A stretch of DNA of 64,000 nucleotides from Halomonas dongshanensis (lineage in GTDB: Bacteria > Pseudomonadota > Gammaproteobacteria > Pseudomonadales > Halomonadaceae), in contig NZ_JAJISC010000001.1 of assembly GCF_024790395.1 (NCBI RefSeq), forward strand, positions 186,001-250,000, in the 5' to 3' direction. The notes below the pieces were generated by a model, which made no database searches, had not been told where the DNA came from, and saw nothing but the letters and a program-made list of their open reading frames with translations. Both the position numbers and the translations under genes were made by a program. Positions within the stretch are counted from its first letter, which is position 1, and each line of letters opens with the position of its first letter. This document shows, in pieces, positions 33,412-43,022 of this stretch.

Positions 33412-34755
33412 TTATAAAAAGCCCGCCAGGAAGACGATGATCACGCCTAACGGCGCTACGTACTTGGCAAGTAGGTTCCACAGGCTGTAGTCGTAGACGT
33501 CCATCGCAAGCTCTTTACGCGCCTCTTCCTTATCCAGACAGATCGAATAGAAAATAATGGCGCCGAGCCCGGTCAATGGCAGCAGGATTTTGCCGGTGAA
33601 GGTATCCAGGAAGTCGAAGATATTCAGCCCGAAGATCAGCACGCTATCCCAGACGTTGAACGACAGCAGTGCCGCTACACCGACCAACCAAACGGCCACG
33701 GCGCTGACCAGCGTGGCGCCCAAGCGGCCCAGCGCAGTGCGCTCTTCAAGCGTTTCTACGACCGGCTCCAGCAGCGAAATCGCCGAGGTGAGTGCGGCGA
33801 AGGTCAGCAGCAGGAAGAAGGCAAGGCCCAGCAGGCTACCACCGGTCATGTTGCCGAAAGCGATGGGCAAAGTAACGAAGATGAGTCCAGGACCTTCCGA
33901 GGCATCCAGCCCGTTGGCGAAGACGATGGGGAAGATCGCCAGCCCCGCCAGCAGCGCAATGGCGGTATCCAAAATGATGACGGTACGCGCGGTGCTGAGT
34001 AAGTTAACGTCCTCACCCAGGTACGAGCCGTAGGCCATCATGATGCCCATACCCAATGACAGCGTGAAGAACGCCTGCCCCATGGCCGCGAGCATGACGC
34101 CGCCGTTGAGCGCGCTCCAGTCTGGCGTGAACATGAAGCTTAGCGCTTCGCCGAAAAAGCCGCTGAGCGCGCCGTAACCCACCAGCACGATGAGCAGCAC
34201 GACCAGCGCAGGCATCAGCACGCGCGCTGCCGCTTCGAGCCCCTTGGTCACGCCGCGGGCGACGATGACCACTACCAGCGCCATGAACAAGGAGTGCCAG
34301 ATCAACAGCGCCTTTGGGCTTGCCAGCAGGCCGTTAAAGGCCTCACCGCTGGCCTCGGCATCTTGGCCGGTGAAAGAGCCGATGACCGAGCCCAGGGTAT
34401 AGTTCAGCGACCAGCCGCCGATGACGCTATAGAACGACAGGATCAAGAACGACGCCAGAACGCCGCTGATCCCCACCATCGCCCAGCCTCGTGAACGGCC
34501 ATGCCGATGGGCCAGCTCGCTCATGGTGTTGATCGGGTTCTTCTGCCCCCGACGCCCGATCATCCACTCGGCGACCAAAATCGGCAGGCCCACCAGCGCC
34601 ACACAGGCGAGATAAACCATGACGAACGCCGCCCCACCGCTTTCACCCGTTAGGTAGGAGAAGCGCCAAATATTCCCCAACCCCACCGCGGATCCCGCAG
34701 CGGCCAGCACAAAGCCCATCTTCGAGGACCACTGTGCATGTGCAAGTTTTGCCAT
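33412..34755 (-). CDS. sodium-dependent transporter, NSS (SNF) family
   Basis: This 447-residue LeuT-fold transporter has about eleven or twelve helices. The first half begins with WSSKMGFVLAAAGSAVGLGNIWRF, the conserved helix-1 Na+/substrate segment (AAxGSAVGLGNxWRFP-like). It imports an amino acid or related compound with sodium; the bacterial substrate is usually unknown. Use of a sodium gradient suits a halophile. It stands alone, with its promoter in the 34756-34907 gap. Confidence 0.92.
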   Translation of the reverse strand: MAKLAHAQWSSKMGFVLAAAGSAVGLGNIWRFSYLTGESGGAAFVMVYLACVALVGLPILVAEWMIGRRGQKNPINTMSELAHRHGRSRGWAMVGISGVLASFLILSFYSVIGGWSLNYTLGSVIGSFTGQDAEASGEAFNGLLASPKALLIWHSLFMALVVVIVARGVTKGLEAAARVLMPALVVLLIVLVGYGALSGFFGEALSFMFTPDWSALNGGVMLAAMGQAFFTLSLGMGIMMAYGSYLGEDVNLLSTARTVIILDTAIALLAGLAIFPIVFANGLDASEGPGLIFVTLPIAFGNMTGGSLLGLAFFLLLTFAALTSAISLLEPVVETLEERTALGRLGATLVSAVAVWLVGVAALLSFNVWDSVLIFGLNIFDFLDTFTGKILLPLTGLGAIIFYSICLDKEEARKELAMDVYDYSLWNLLAKYVAPLGVIIVFLAGFL

Positions 34756-34907
34756 ACCTCACCTATTCGTTGCGTCGACTTATAGTATGTTTTTTTCAGC
34801 AAGACGAAACGACACGTTTCACCTCCCCAAGTAAGCGCAATTTAGCCGAAAAAGGCAGTGTTTGTCAGTAAAACGGCATGCAAAGCGGGGTAGGACGAGA
34901 GGTGCTG

Positions 34908-35762
34908 TCAAAAAAGTGTGGTCTGGCGTTCACCGGCGAAAGCGCTGAGCGGGGCCAGCATAATATCCTTTCCCAGCGCTTGATAAAGCTGGCGGGCCAT
35001 CTCGGGGGACGTGCGGTTATCGGCAGTATGCACAAATAAGAAAGGGGTTTTCCCCTGATTTATCCACAGCTTTAGCTGACGATGCCAGGGCGCGAAATAG
35101 CGCTCGTTGATCTCTTTGTCAATATGGCCAATGAAGCGAATGAGCGGAAATTTTCCTGTGGAAAGCACGTGTAGTGGGAGTTTCGGCTTTTCCTGCTGCG
35201 CGTGGGCGAGCCCTGGGTGGCCGTTGGCGGGCGTCGAGAAGAGCGGGCGCACGTCGAGCATCACCCGATTGGCATTAAAAGTTATCAACAATTGGTTCAA
35301 GGCCCTTTCTGCCTCACCCTTGTGGAAAAAATCGGGATGGCGCACCTCGACTGCGCAGGGAAGATGTGCAGGCCATTGGCGCAGAAGGGCCTCGAGTTTG
35401 GGAAGCTCACTTGGGCCGAAATCCCTTGGCAGTTGCACCATGGTGGGCCCCAGGCGGTCGTGCAGAGGAGCAAAGGCATCGAGAAAGGCCCAGGCGTCAT
35501 CCAGTTGCGTCAGGCGCTGCTCGTGAGTGACTCGGGCGGGAAGCTTCAGACAAAAGCGAAAGTTCGGCGGCGCCTGGCGCGCCCAGGAAGCGATGGTCTC
35601 GGCCTTCGGCGCGCCGCTATAGAAGGTGGTATTACCCTCGACGCTCGAAAACACCGCGGCGTAGTCGCCAAGCAGGTCGGTCTTGGCATGACGCGGATAG
35701 AGGCTGCCTTGCCAATCCTGGTTGGCCCACATGGGCAGGCCCAGGTAGAGCGGCGGGGTCAT
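34908..35762 (-). CDS. DUF72 (YecE-like) protein
   Basis: This 284-residue protein of the DUF72/YecE family has a TIM-barrel-like fold and no established function. Family stretches visible: NTTFYSGAP near residue 44, FRFCLKLP with VTHEQRL, LGPTMVQLP, AVEVRHPDFF and FVHTADN. The start at 35762 follows GGAAG at a rather long distance; the frame is open further upstream but without family resemblance. It is divergent from aroQ. Confidence 0.88.
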   Translation of the reverse strand: MTPPLYLGLPMWANQDWQGSLYPRHAKTDLLGDYAAVFSSVEGNTTFYSGAPKAETIASWARQAPPNFRFCLKLPARVTHEQRLTQLDDAWAFLDAFAPLHDRLGPTMVQLPRDFGPSELPKLEALLRQWPAHLPCAVEVRHPDFFHKGEAERALNQLLITFNANRVMLDVRPLFSTPANGHPGLAHAQQEKPKLPLHVLSTGKFPLIRFIGHIDKEINERYFAPWHRQLKLWINQGKTPFLFVHTADNRTSPEMARQLYQALGKDIMLAPLSAFAGERQTTLF

Positions 35763-35851
35763 ACGTTGAGGGCCTCTTCCTTGGGGAGATATTCCATGAC
35801 ACTCTACTCGTGGCGCGGTGGATAAAGCGACAAGCGACGATAACCTAGCAC

Positions 35852-35889
35852 AGCGTTCTCCAGCGAACACTGATTCGCTGGAGAACGCT
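35852..35889. repeat. perfect 16-bp inverted repeat between DUF72 and aroQ
   Basis: AGCGTTCTCCAGCGAA, a 6-base loop (CACTGA), then TTCGCTGGAGAACGCT form a perfect 16-bp stem. It lies 90 bp upstream of the DUF72 start and 48 bp upstream of the aroQ start, so it is in a divergent promoter region where no terminator is needed. It could be an aroQ leader hairpin, a terminator for an unseen transcript or a miniature repeat. Confidence 0.85.
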
Positions 35890-35937
35890 ATTGGCCGCGC
35901 CCTGTGACGGATTCGTTCAATCGCTGCGGAGCGCCCC

Positions 35938-36381
35938 ATGGCCCACAAGATTACCGTACTGCACGGCCCCAATCTCAACCTGCTCGGCACGCGCCAGCCC
36001 GAGATCTACGGCCACGAGACGCTAGACGACGTCAACAATACCATGCGCGAAATCGCGGTCCTTGCTGGCTGGGAGCTTCACTGCCAGCAGAGTAACCACG
36101 AAGGTGAGCTAATCGATGCGATTCACGCCGCACGTCTCGACGGCACTCACGCGATCATCATCAACCCGGCGGCCTATACCCACACCTCGGTCGCCATCCT
36201 CGATGCCCTGAACGCCTTCGACGGCAAAGTGATCGAGGTGCATATCTCCAATGTGCACAAGCGCGAGGCTTTTCGCCACCACTCCTATGTGTCGCTGCGC
36301 GCCGATGGGGTGATCGCGGGGCTCGGCACCCACGGCTACGTGGCGGCGCTGGAGGCCGTCATTAACGCCGCCGATAAGTAG
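35938..36381 (+). CDS. aroQ: type II 3-dehydroquinate dehydratase
   Basis: This 147-residue dodecameric enzyme performs step 3 of the shikimate pathway. Visible motifs: [18 protein letters not shown] at the N-terminus with the flexible-loop Arg and catalytic Tyr, [13 protein letters not shown] with Asn and His, EVHISN, and HHSYVS. It stands alone here; in many gammaproteobacteria it precedes accB-accC, which are not adjacent in this window. It is convergent with the AEC permease, with only 10 bp between stops. Confidence 0.96.
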   Translation: MAHKITVLHGPNLNLLGTRQPEIYGHETLDDVNNTMREIAVLAGWELHCQQSNHEGELIDAIHAARLDGTHAIIINPAAYTHTSVAILDALNAFDGKVIEVHISNVHKREAFRHHSYVSLRADGVIAGLGTHGYVAALEAVINAADK

Positions 36382-36391
36382 GAAATAAGCG

Positions 36392-37339
36392 CTAGCTAAC
36401 CAGCAGTGAGGTGTCGAGCAACCCGATCACTACGCTCAGAGTGAAAAATGAGACCACGGTTGCGAGTAGCAACGCCGCTGCGCTGATATCGCCAACGCCA
36501 TAGCGCTGGCCAAAAAGCGGGTAGATGCTGATCATGGGCGCGGCGGCGAAAAGCACCGCGCCCGCGATGAAGACAGGATCGATGCCCGGCACCAGCAAGA
36601 ACGCACCTAAAATGATCAACGGATGAAGCACCAGCTTACCCGCCACGATCTGCCCCACGCGACCGGCAAGGCCCTTGAGCTCTAGCCCGCACAGCGCCCC
36701 GCCAATGACGAACAGTGCCGCCGGCCCCGCCGCCTCGGCCAGCATATCGATAGCTTTTAGAGCGGGGCTGGGAAGAGGTGCCTGCGTTAGGGCCAAGAAA
36801 AGCCCCATCAATAGGCCGATCAGCACCGGATTCTTGCTCAAATTTAACAGCGTCGTACGTAGGGTCTTGCCCAAACTGGCGCTGCGATGGGTGGCCATCT
36901 CGGCCAGAATCAGCGCCGTGGGAATGATCAGTAGCGTCTCGACCACCATGTTCAGCGCCATCATGATCGCCGCTGGAGAGCCGATCACCATGGCAGCGAC
37001 CGGGTAGCCAATAAAACCGCTGTTGGACGCCGCCATGCCTAGCGCCTGCATCGCCCCCGTTTGTAGGGGCTCACGCTGAATTTTTAGGCTCACGAAGAGC
37101 CCGAAGGCAAAGACCAGCGCCGAGCCGAGACCGTAAGCCAGCAGGTAGTTGAACTGTAGGATCTCCTCTAGCGGCTGTTGGGTGAGCGCGCGTATCACCA
37201 GCGCAGGCAGCGCCAGATACATGACGAAAATGCCCACGCCCTTCATCTGCTCATGGTCGATCAACCGCGTGCGCCGCGCGGCATACCCCGAACCGATCAG
37301 GAGGAAAATGGGGGTGGTGATCGTCAGAATGGCGAGCAT
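36392..37339 (-). CDS. AEC-family auxin-efflux-type permease
   Basis: This 315-residue membrane protein has ten predicted helices in two groups of five separated by a short cytoplasmic loop (about 155-175, THRSASLGKTLRTTLLNLSKNPVLIG, which carries the AEC-typical NP-LI motif). AEC permeases transport malate, malonate or other carboxylates, or auxin-like compounds; the substrate is unknown. The ATG at 37339 is preferred over an in-frame GTG at 37372; neither has a good ribosome site. Confidence 0.85.
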   Translation of the reverse strand: MLAILTITTPIFLLIGSGYAARRTRLIDHEQMKGVGIFVMYLALPALVIRALTQQPLEEILQFNYLLAYGLGSALVFAFGLFVSLKIQREPLQTGAMQALGMAASNSGFIGYPVAAMVIGSPAAIMMALNMVVETLLIIPTALILAEMATHRSASLGKTLRTTLLNLSKNPVLIGLLMGLFLALTQAPLPSPALKAIDMLAEAAGPAALFVIGGALCGLELKGLAGRVGQIVAGKLVLHPLIILGAFLLVPGIDPVFIAGAVLFAAAPMISIYPLFGQRYGVGDISAAALLLATVVSFFTLSVVIGLLDTSLLVS

Positions 37340-37690
37340 GATAAAAGCGCCGCTAGAAGAAGAGAGAAACACGCGAGGTGAAAAGCGCGATAGGTAGACG
37401 GCATTGCTCCGCCATCAGCGCCAATCTAGCATGATGTTCGAAAAGCGAAGGACTCAATCGTAAGCTGTTGAGTAAGAAAAATCCTAATAAGAGGTGCTGA
37501 GTCAAGAAAATCAATCTGAATTACATGGTGCGCTCAGGCGAGATGGCTGAGTTTTTGTTCGAAGCTTTTGGATCGGCGGAGAAATCTTTCAAGGCGCGAT
37601 ACACTCTACCTAAGCGCCCTCGGGCGCTCATAGTAGATAGTAGGATTCGAACCTCGAGATTTTCTCGATCACGCATAGTAGGACAGCGTC
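37340..37690. other. 351-bp gap between the AEC permease and mscL
   Basis: The gap contains the divergent promoters. Visible elements: a near-repeat of TGTTGAGTAAGA/TGCTGAGTCAAGA (about 37467 and 37496), a possible mscL -10 TACACT (about 37600) and an inverted repeat AGCGCCC-TC-GGGCGCT (37613-37628) in the mscL leader. Two tRNA-like words (GAGATGGCTGAGT and GGATTCGAACC) are present but in incompatible orientation; no tRNA folds. Confidence 0.55.
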
Positions 37691-38191
37691 ATGGCTAAGT
37701 TTTTTAAGGAATTCAGAGAGTTTGCCGTCAAAGGCAACGTTATCGACATGGCGGTGGGGATCATTATCGGCGGCGCCTTCACGCTGATCGTGCAGAGCCT
37801 GGTACGGGATGTGATGAACCCACTGATTGGTCTCTTGGTGGGAGGGATCGACTTCTCCAACCTTTTCGTCGTGCTACGTGAGGGGAACGTCGCTGCGCCT
37901 TATGCCACCCTTGCCGATGCACAGGCGGCGGGCGCGGTGACCCTCAACTTGGGGCTCTTCCTCAATGCGGTAGTGAGCTTTGCCATCGTCGCTTTCGTGG
38001 TCTTTCTGCTGGTACGTAGTATCAACCGCTTGAAGCGCGAAGAGGTCGTGGCGCCCAAAAGTCCGGTAGAGAAAGCCTGCCCCTACTGCTTTATGACCGT
38101 GCCGATCAAAGCGACCCGCTGTGGCCACTGCACGTCCGAGCTGCCAGCACCTGCCGAGAGCGTGCCTTCGGGCGAACCCGCTAAGGCCTGA
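37691..38191 (+). CDS. mscL: large-conductance mechanosensitive channel MscL with C-terminal zinc-ribbon-like extension
   Basis: This 166-residue protein starts with the canonical MscL amphipathic helix and pore helix (FKEFREFAVKGNVIDMAVGIIIGGAF), has the periplasmic loop and the second helix (FLNAVVSFAIVAFVVFLLV), and then extends about 30 residues beyond the usual 136. The extension carries CPYC (Cys130, Cys133) and CGHC (Cys144, Cys147), a four-cysteine rubredoxin/zinc-ribbon-like knuckle in the cytoplasmic tail. MscL opens on strong hypo-osmotic shock, a role that fits this halophile. What the metal-site tail does is unknown. A strong terminator follows. Confidence 0.95.
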   Translation: MAKFFKEFREFAVKGNVIDMAVGIIIGGAFTLIVQSLVRDVMNPLIGLLVGGIDFSNLFVVLREGNVAAPYATLADAQAAGAVTLNLGLFLNAVVSFAIVAFVVFLLVRSINRLKREEVVAPKSPVEKACPYCFMTVPIKATRCGHCTSELPAPAESVPSGEPAKA

Positions 38192-38278
38192 GCGAGGGGC
38201 ATCTTTGATGACTTTAAATAAAGGCTTGCAGCCTTCTCGCACTCGGCATCGACTAGCGCAAGCCTTTTACTCACCTAA

Positions 38279-38312
38279 CGCCAACGGGCGCCTATTAAGG
38301 CGCCCGTTGGCG
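38279..38312 (+). terminator. strong terminator after mscL
   Basis: A perfect 14-bp stem (CGCCAACGGGCGCC / GGCGCCCGTTGGCG) around TATTAA, followed by TTTT. It separates mscL from the convergent hemY gene. Confidence 0.92.
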
Positions 38313-38336
38313 TTTTCATGCGCTGAGTGAGGTGGC

Positions 38337-39590
38337 TCACGCGCGCTTTTTCTTGCCTTCGATCTGATTGTCGCGGGCATCGCTGGGTTGCGGCAGCGAA
38401 GGTAGCGACTGGGCCAGCAGCTCGACGCTGTGGCGGTAGTAGAGCTGGCTCTTGTTGTGCTCGCCAAGGCTTGCGTAGAGGCGGGCGAGTTCGGCGCAGA
38501 CCACGCCGTTGGGGCGCTGACGCTGGCTGGCCTCGAAGTACTCCTGGGCCTTGTCCCACTTGCCCGTGCGCAGCGAAAGACGCCCGCAGGTGAGCAGCAG
38601 CTCGGGGTCGTTGGGGCGTTCGCGTAGCCAACCCTCGGCGGTAGCGAGCTGGCGCGCCGGGTCGACATTGAGCAGGCCGTAGCGGGTGACTAAGCGCGCA
38701 TCCCAGTGGTGATCGAGCGCCTTGTGCAGCAGGCGCTCGGCGATCACTTCCTCTTGGCTCTGTACCAAGGCATCGGCGTAGAGCACCAAAAGCTCGGTGT
38801 TGGCGCGCAGATACTCGGGCATGTCGGCCCACAGCGTGCGCAGGCGCTCGATGTTACCCGGCGTTCTGAGTTCGAACAGGATAAGCTCGCGGTAGGCCTT
38901 GAACTCGAGCTGTTCGCGCTCTTGAGACGAGATCAGCTTTTGCGCTGCCAGACGTGGAATCAGGCGGCGCAGGCCTTCCCAGTCGTTGACGCTCAAGTGT
39001 ACCTGCTTGAGCAGCTTGAGCACCTGGGGATGGTTGTTGAGCTTACGATCCAGGCGGTTAAGAATCGCCAAGGCCTCCTCGGGCTGCTGGCGATCGATCA
39101 TCAGTTGAGCCTGCATCAGTCCAACCGCCGTGTCGGCGCCTTCGGTGGTCAACTGGGCCTGATTGAGGTGCTCCTGGGCGGTGTCGTAGTGGCCCTGGTA
39201 GTGTGCGGCCAGCGCCGCTGATAGGTAGTTCACCAACGGCGTGCTGGAGTCGTCGGCAGCTTTGACCAGCGTGCGTTCGGCACGCTTCCAGCGGCCCTCG
39301 GTGAGCGCTACCAGGCCACGCACGGTGCGCTTCATGGCACGACGGTTACGCGCCCGGCTGTTCCAGGTACGAAACCGCCCCACCGGGCGAATGATGCCGG
39401 TGAGCAGGCGAAGCACGAAGTGCACCACGATGAAAGCGCCGAGCAGCAGCACCAGGCCGAACCAGAACGAGGTTTGGACCGAGGTATCGCCAACCCGAAT
39501 CAGCCAGTAGCCCGGCACCGACATCATCAGGTGCCCGAACAGGGCGCCGACCGCAAGGCCGGCAATGATCAGCAGGATCAGTTTTCTCAT
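38337..39590 (-). CDS. hemY: HemY, heme-biosynthesis-associated TPR membrane protein
   Basis: This 417-residue protein has two N-terminal membrane helices (about 4-23 and 41-66), then tetratricopeptide-like helical repeats to the end. This is the gammaproteobacterial HemY (not the Gram-positive protoporphyrinogen oxidase of the same name), encoded downstream of hemCDX; its exact role is unsettled. It overlaps hemX by 4 bp and is the last gene of hemC-hemD-hemX-hemY. Confidence 0.92.
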   Translation of the reverse strand: MRKLILLIIAGLAVGALFGHLMMSVPGYWLIRVGDTSVQTSFWFGLVLLLGAFIVVHFVLRLLTGIIRPVGRFRTWNSRARNRRAMKRTVRGLVALTEGRWKRAERTLVKAADDSSTPLVNYLSAALAAHYQGHYDTAQEHLNQAQLTTEGADTAVGLMQAQLMIDRQQPEEALAILNRLDRKLNNHPQVLKLLKQVHLSVNDWEGLRRLIPRLAAQKLISSQEREQLEFKAYRELILFELRTPGNIERLRTLWADMPEYLRANTELLVLYADALVQSQEEVIAERLLHKALDHHWDARLVTRYGLLNVDPARQLATAEGWLRERPNDPELLLTCGRLSLRTGKWDKAQEYFEASQRQRPNGVVCAELARLYASLGEHNKSQLYYRHSVELLAQSLPSLPQPSDARDNQIEGKKKRA

Positions 39591-41044
39591 TCGTCACCTC
39601 CGCTGCTGCGCGCGAAGCGCTGCTCGATGAAGCGCGTCATGGCTTCCTGAGAGGCGCTGATATCGGGCAGCTCCGGCTCGACGTCGTTCTGCTTGAGTTC
39701 TTGCAGGCGGCGAATCACGCTCTGAGTCTCTTCGCGCGAGGTATCGTAGTAGGCGTTGAGCAGTTCCAGCGCCTTGTCGAGGCTGGTTTCGTACAGGGTT
39801 TGCTCTTCGCGCAGCAGGGCGAGCTGCGACTGTTCGAGCACCAAGCGCAGGCTCTGACGCAGGTAGGCCTCCTGCTCGGGGGTGACCAGCGTCTCCATGG
39901 CTTCGTCGTGATGGCGAATCACCACCAAATCTTTCAGCTCTTCGCCGAAGCGGGCCAGCTGGCGCATGAACGGGCCGGTAGGGGGCTGTTCGATGCCGGA
40001 GGTGACGGCCTGCTCTTCGATCTCTTGAGAAAGGCGCAGGTTGGCGATGCGCTGCTGCTGGGCATTGAGTGCCAGATAGATACCGGTGCGATCGACCCGA
40101 GGTACGGCGTCGAGAGCGGCGAGTTCGTTGGCGATTTCACGCCGCACCGGTGTCAGTGCGGCGTTGTCGGCCTCGACCAGGCGCTCGTCGGCACTACTTA
40201 GAAGCGCTGCGGCGCCTTCTACGTCGCCTTCGAGCTGCAGACGCTGGTTGGCCAGACGCAGCAAGTAGGCTACTTCGGCGTGCAGCCAGTCGCGCTCGTC
40301 GGTGTCCTGCGACTGCGATAGTTCGGTGAGCACTTGATCCAGCGTCTCGTCGACGTTCGAGCGGTAGTCGGCGAACTCGCCGCGCAGTCCTTCCAGAGTG
40401 TCGTTGAACGTGCTCTCGCGCTCGGCTTCGCCGCTGTCGAGGCTATCCACGCGCGAGGTAAGCTCGCTTACGCTCTGCTGGGTAGCGTTGCTCTCGGTTT
40501 GGGCGGCAAGCGCATCGATACGCTGCTGTTGAGCGCTCAACTGCTGCCAGCCGAACAGCGCTGCCACTACTAGCAGTATGGCGACCAGCACGACGAGCAC
40601 GAGGGCCAACTTGCCGCTGCCTTTGCCTTTTTCACCGCCATGGCCACCGCTCGGCGTTGCCGGGGGGGAGGGCGGCGGCGTAGCGCCTGCTGGCTTGGCC
40701 GTATTGACGGGCGAGGGCGTGGTGGCCGCTGTCGGGGCGCGCTTGTCCGCTGTTGAGCCGCTAGCTGACGATGTGTTGGCTGATGGCGTATCAACCGACG
40801 AGGAGGACGTCGAGGCGCTGCTGGCAGCCGCAGCCGAGGCGGCGGTAGCCGGTGCCGTTGATTTGGCTTTCTGGCGGCGCCGCGAGCGAGTGTTCTGGGT
40901 GTTCGACGAGGACGGTGCGTTATCGTTTTGCGTACGCTCGGCGGTAGCGGGGCGAGATGGCGCGCTGCCGTCGGTCGAGGTAACGCCGTCGGTGGCGTCG
41001 GTAGACGCTTGCACGTCGTCCTGCTCGTTGGGGTGTTTGCTCAT
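39587..41044 (-). CDS. hemX: HemX-like membrane protein (uroporphyrinogen III C-methyltransferase-related name)
   Basis: This 485-residue protein has a low-complexity cytoplasmic head rich in Thr, Ser, Ala and Pro (residues 1-145), one membrane helix (about 146-168), a coiled-coil stretch (about 170-245) and a helical domain ending in the HemX region (RDWLHAEVAYLLRLANQRLQLEGDVEGA in pieces). Despite the traditional name there is no methyltransferase motif. It is embedded in the hem operon and probably acts as a membrane scaffold; that is inference. Confidence 0.9.
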   Translation of the reverse strand: MSKHPNEQDDVQASTDATDGVTSTDGSAPSRPATAERTQNDNAPSSSNTQNTRSRRRQKAKSTAPATAASAAAASSASTSSSSVDTPSANTSSASGSTADKRAPTAATTPSPVNTAKPAGATPPPSPPATPSGGHGGEKGKGSGKLALVLVVLVAILLVVAALFGWQQLSAQQQRIDALAAQTESNATQQSVSELTSRVDSLDSGEAERESTFNDTLEGLRGEFADYRSNVDETLDQVLTELSQSQDTDERDWLHAEVAYLLRLANQRLQLEGDVEGAAALLSSADERLVEADNAALTPVRREIANELAALDAVPRVDRTGIYLALNAQQQRIANLRLSQEIEEQAVTSGIEQPPTGPFMRQLARFGEELKDLVVIRHHDEAMETLVTPEQEAYLRQSLRLVLEQSQLALLREEQTLYETSLDKALELLNAYYDTSREETQSVIRRLQELKQNDVEPELPDISASQEAMTRFIEQRFARSSGGDE

Positions 41045-41050
41045 CTGTCG

Positions 41051-41845
41051 CTAGCCCTTGTGTATTGAAATTCCTTGGTCGACATCGGTCCCGCAAGGCG
41101 GGCAGGCCTGTGCCAGGGTGGCGAGCAGGGCCGCTGGCGTAGCCCCCGATGCCACCTCGATATCCCGAAAACCCAGCGTCTTCGCCAGTGTAGCCAAGCG
41201 GCGGCTGGAAACGATTAGCGGTTGGTTCAAAGCGGCCTGATGGCACCATTTTGCCAGATGTTCCAGCAGTTCGCCGCTGGTGGCGATCAGGGCGCGAAAG
41301 TTGCCCGTGCGTAGGCGGCGCTCAAGTGTAGGCGGCGGCGTCAACAGCGTGCGGCGGTAGACCGCCAAGCGCGTGACTGTAGCACCGCGTGCGCTCAGCG
41401 TATCGGCAAGCAGAGGGCGGCCCGTTTCGCCCGCGACCAGCAGAATACGCTGGTGATCGAGCTGCTGCAGCGAGGCAAGTGTAAGCAGAGCTTCGCTGGT
41501 GTCTTCACCGGCCGCGCTCGGCGGCAGACGCACGCGAACGCCGAGGCGCTGATGCAGTACCTCGGCCGTAGCGCTACCGACGCTATAGTAGTCGATGCCG
41601 GTGGGCAGCTGCGGCCAGTAGCGGTCGAGACTCTCGGCCAGGCACTCGGCGGCGAAGGGGCTGACCACCACGATCTTGTGAAACTGATCCACGTTCAGCC
41701 AGTGGTGGCGCATGGCGGCGTTTTCCGCCACGGCGTCGAGCGTCATCGCCTCGAGCGTTTCTACGGCGTATCCGGCCGTGCTCAAGTCGTGTTCGAGCGC
41801 TTTACCTCGCGCTCCGGGGCGGCAGATCAAAATCGGCAACGTCAT
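41051..41845 (-). CDS. hemD: uroporphyrinogen-III synthase
   Basis: This 264-residue HemD-family enzyme closes hydroxymethylbilane to uroporphyrinogen III. The family is poorly conserved, but the [15 protein letters not shown] start, [12 protein letters not shown] near residue 65, the [11 protein letters not shown] turn and the [12 protein letters not shown] segment match, and the position next to hemC confirms it. It overlaps hemC by 4 bp and precedes hemX by 6 bp. Confidence 0.92.
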   Translation of the reverse strand: MTLPILICRPGARGKALEHDLSTAGYAVETLEAMTLDAVAENAAMRHHWLNVDQFHKIVVVSPFAAECLAESLDRYWPQLPTGIDYYSVGSATAEVLHQRLGVRVRLPPSAAGEDTSEALLTLASLQQLDHQRILLVAGETGRPLLADTLSARGATVTRLAVYRRTLLTPPPTLERRLRTGNFRALIATSGELLEHLAKWCHQAALNQPLIVSSRRLATLAKTLGFRDIEVASGATPAALLATLAQACPPCGTDVDQGISIHKG

Positions 41846-42801
41846 GCGTTATCGCCGAACTCCTCGTTGCCGTAGACCTCGGCGAGAATCTCGCCCGCGC
41901 CCTGTTCGAGTAGCTCTTCGGCTACGCGCAGGCCCAGCGCTTCGGGCTCGTGCATCGAACCGCGACCCTCGGCGCGCAGCACCTGGCTGCCGTCGGGGTT
42001 ACCCACCAAACCGCGTAGCCACAGCGTTTCGCTGGCCGCATCGAGCACCGCGTAACCGGCGATGGGGACTTGGCAGCCGCCCTCCAGGCGCGTATTCATG
42101 GCACGTTCGGCGCGCACTCGGGTGGCGGTATCGGGGTCGTCGAGCGGCGTGAGTAGGGCGATGAGTTCGGGGTCGTGCAGGCGGCACTCGATGCCAAGCG
42201 CTCCCTGGCCGCAGGCGGGCAGGCACACTTCCGGCGGCAGCGCCTGGGCGATGCGTGAGTGCAGACCTAAACGCTTGAGCCCCGAGGTCGCCAGAATGAT
42301 GGCGTCGAACTCGCCGTCATCGAGCTTGGCAAGGCGGGTCTGGACGTTGCCGCGCAGGTTGAGAATCTCGAGATCGGGGCGCGCTTCGCGCAGTTGTAGC
42401 CCACGGCGCAGGCTAGCAGTGCCGATGCGCGCGCCCTCGGGCAACTCGTCGATAGTCGCGTAATGGTTGGAGACGAAGGCATCGGTGGGGTCTTCGCCTT
42501 CGAGGATCACCGAAAGGCCGAGTCCTTCGGGAAACAGCATGGGCACGTCTTTCATCGAGTGTACGGCGATGTCGGCGCGGCCATCGAGCATGGCCTCTTC
42601 CAACTCCTTGACGAACAACCCCTTGCCGCCGATCTTCGATAGCGGCGTGTCGAGAATCTTGTCGCCCTTGGTGGAGAGGGCAACCAGCTCTACCTCCAGG
42701 CCGTCGTGGGCCGCCATTAAGCGCTCACGCACATGTTCTGCCTGCCACAGCGCCAGTTGGCTCTTGCGCGTGGCAATGCGCAGTTTGGTGATAGATTGCA
42801 C
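41842..42801 (-). CDS. hemC: hydroxymethylbilane synthase (porphobilinogen deaminase)
   Basis: This 319-residue enzyme polymerises four porphobilinogens. Conserved segments: [52 protein letters not shown] and the dipyrromethane-cofactor Cys243 in [13 protein letters not shown]. It heads the four-gene minus-strand hem operon and is divergent from argH across a 221-bp promoter region. Confidence 0.97.
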   Translation of the reverse strand: MQSITKLRIATRKSQLALWQAEHVRERLMAAHDGLEVELVALSTKGDKILDTPLSKIGGKGLFVKELEEAMLDGRADIAVHSMKDVPMLFPEGLGLSVILEGEDPTDAFVSNHYATIDELPEGARIGTASLRRGLQLREARPDLEILNLRGNVQTRLAKLDDGEFDAIILATSGLKRLGLHSRIAQALPPEVCLPACGQGALGIECRLHDPELIALLTPLDDPDTATRVRAERAMNTRLEGGCQVPIAGYAVLDAASETLWLRGLVGNPDGSQVLRAEGRGSMHEPEALGLRVAEELLEQGAGEILAEVYGNEEFGDNA

Positions 42802-43022
42802 GTCTTTGCTCCCTTAACCGCTGACATGGCGAGTCAAACTGTGATAACTCTCATCATAAAGCACCCGGCCATCCAGTAAAAATAGTCGATATCTCTCAGA
42901 TAGTATCGAAGAAAGCCTACGCTCGGCCAAGGGCTGCAAAACGGCGTCTCGTCGAGCGGCGCGACTCTGGTACACTTTCGCCAACGTCTTTTACTCTTCC
43001 CGATCAAGCAGGAACCCTTGTC

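Noticed and set aside
37530..37670. tRNA-like words (GAGATGGCTGAGT and GGATTCGAACC) upstream of mscL
   Set aside because: The first resembles a tRNA-Ser 5' part on the plus strand, but the second is a T-arm only on the minus strand, and no cloverleaf or acceptor stem can be formed.
40570..41044. low-complexity Thr/Ser/Ala head of HemX as a separate gene or frameshift
   Set aside because: The frame is continuous with the membrane helix and HemX domain, and such variable heads are normal for HemX proteins.
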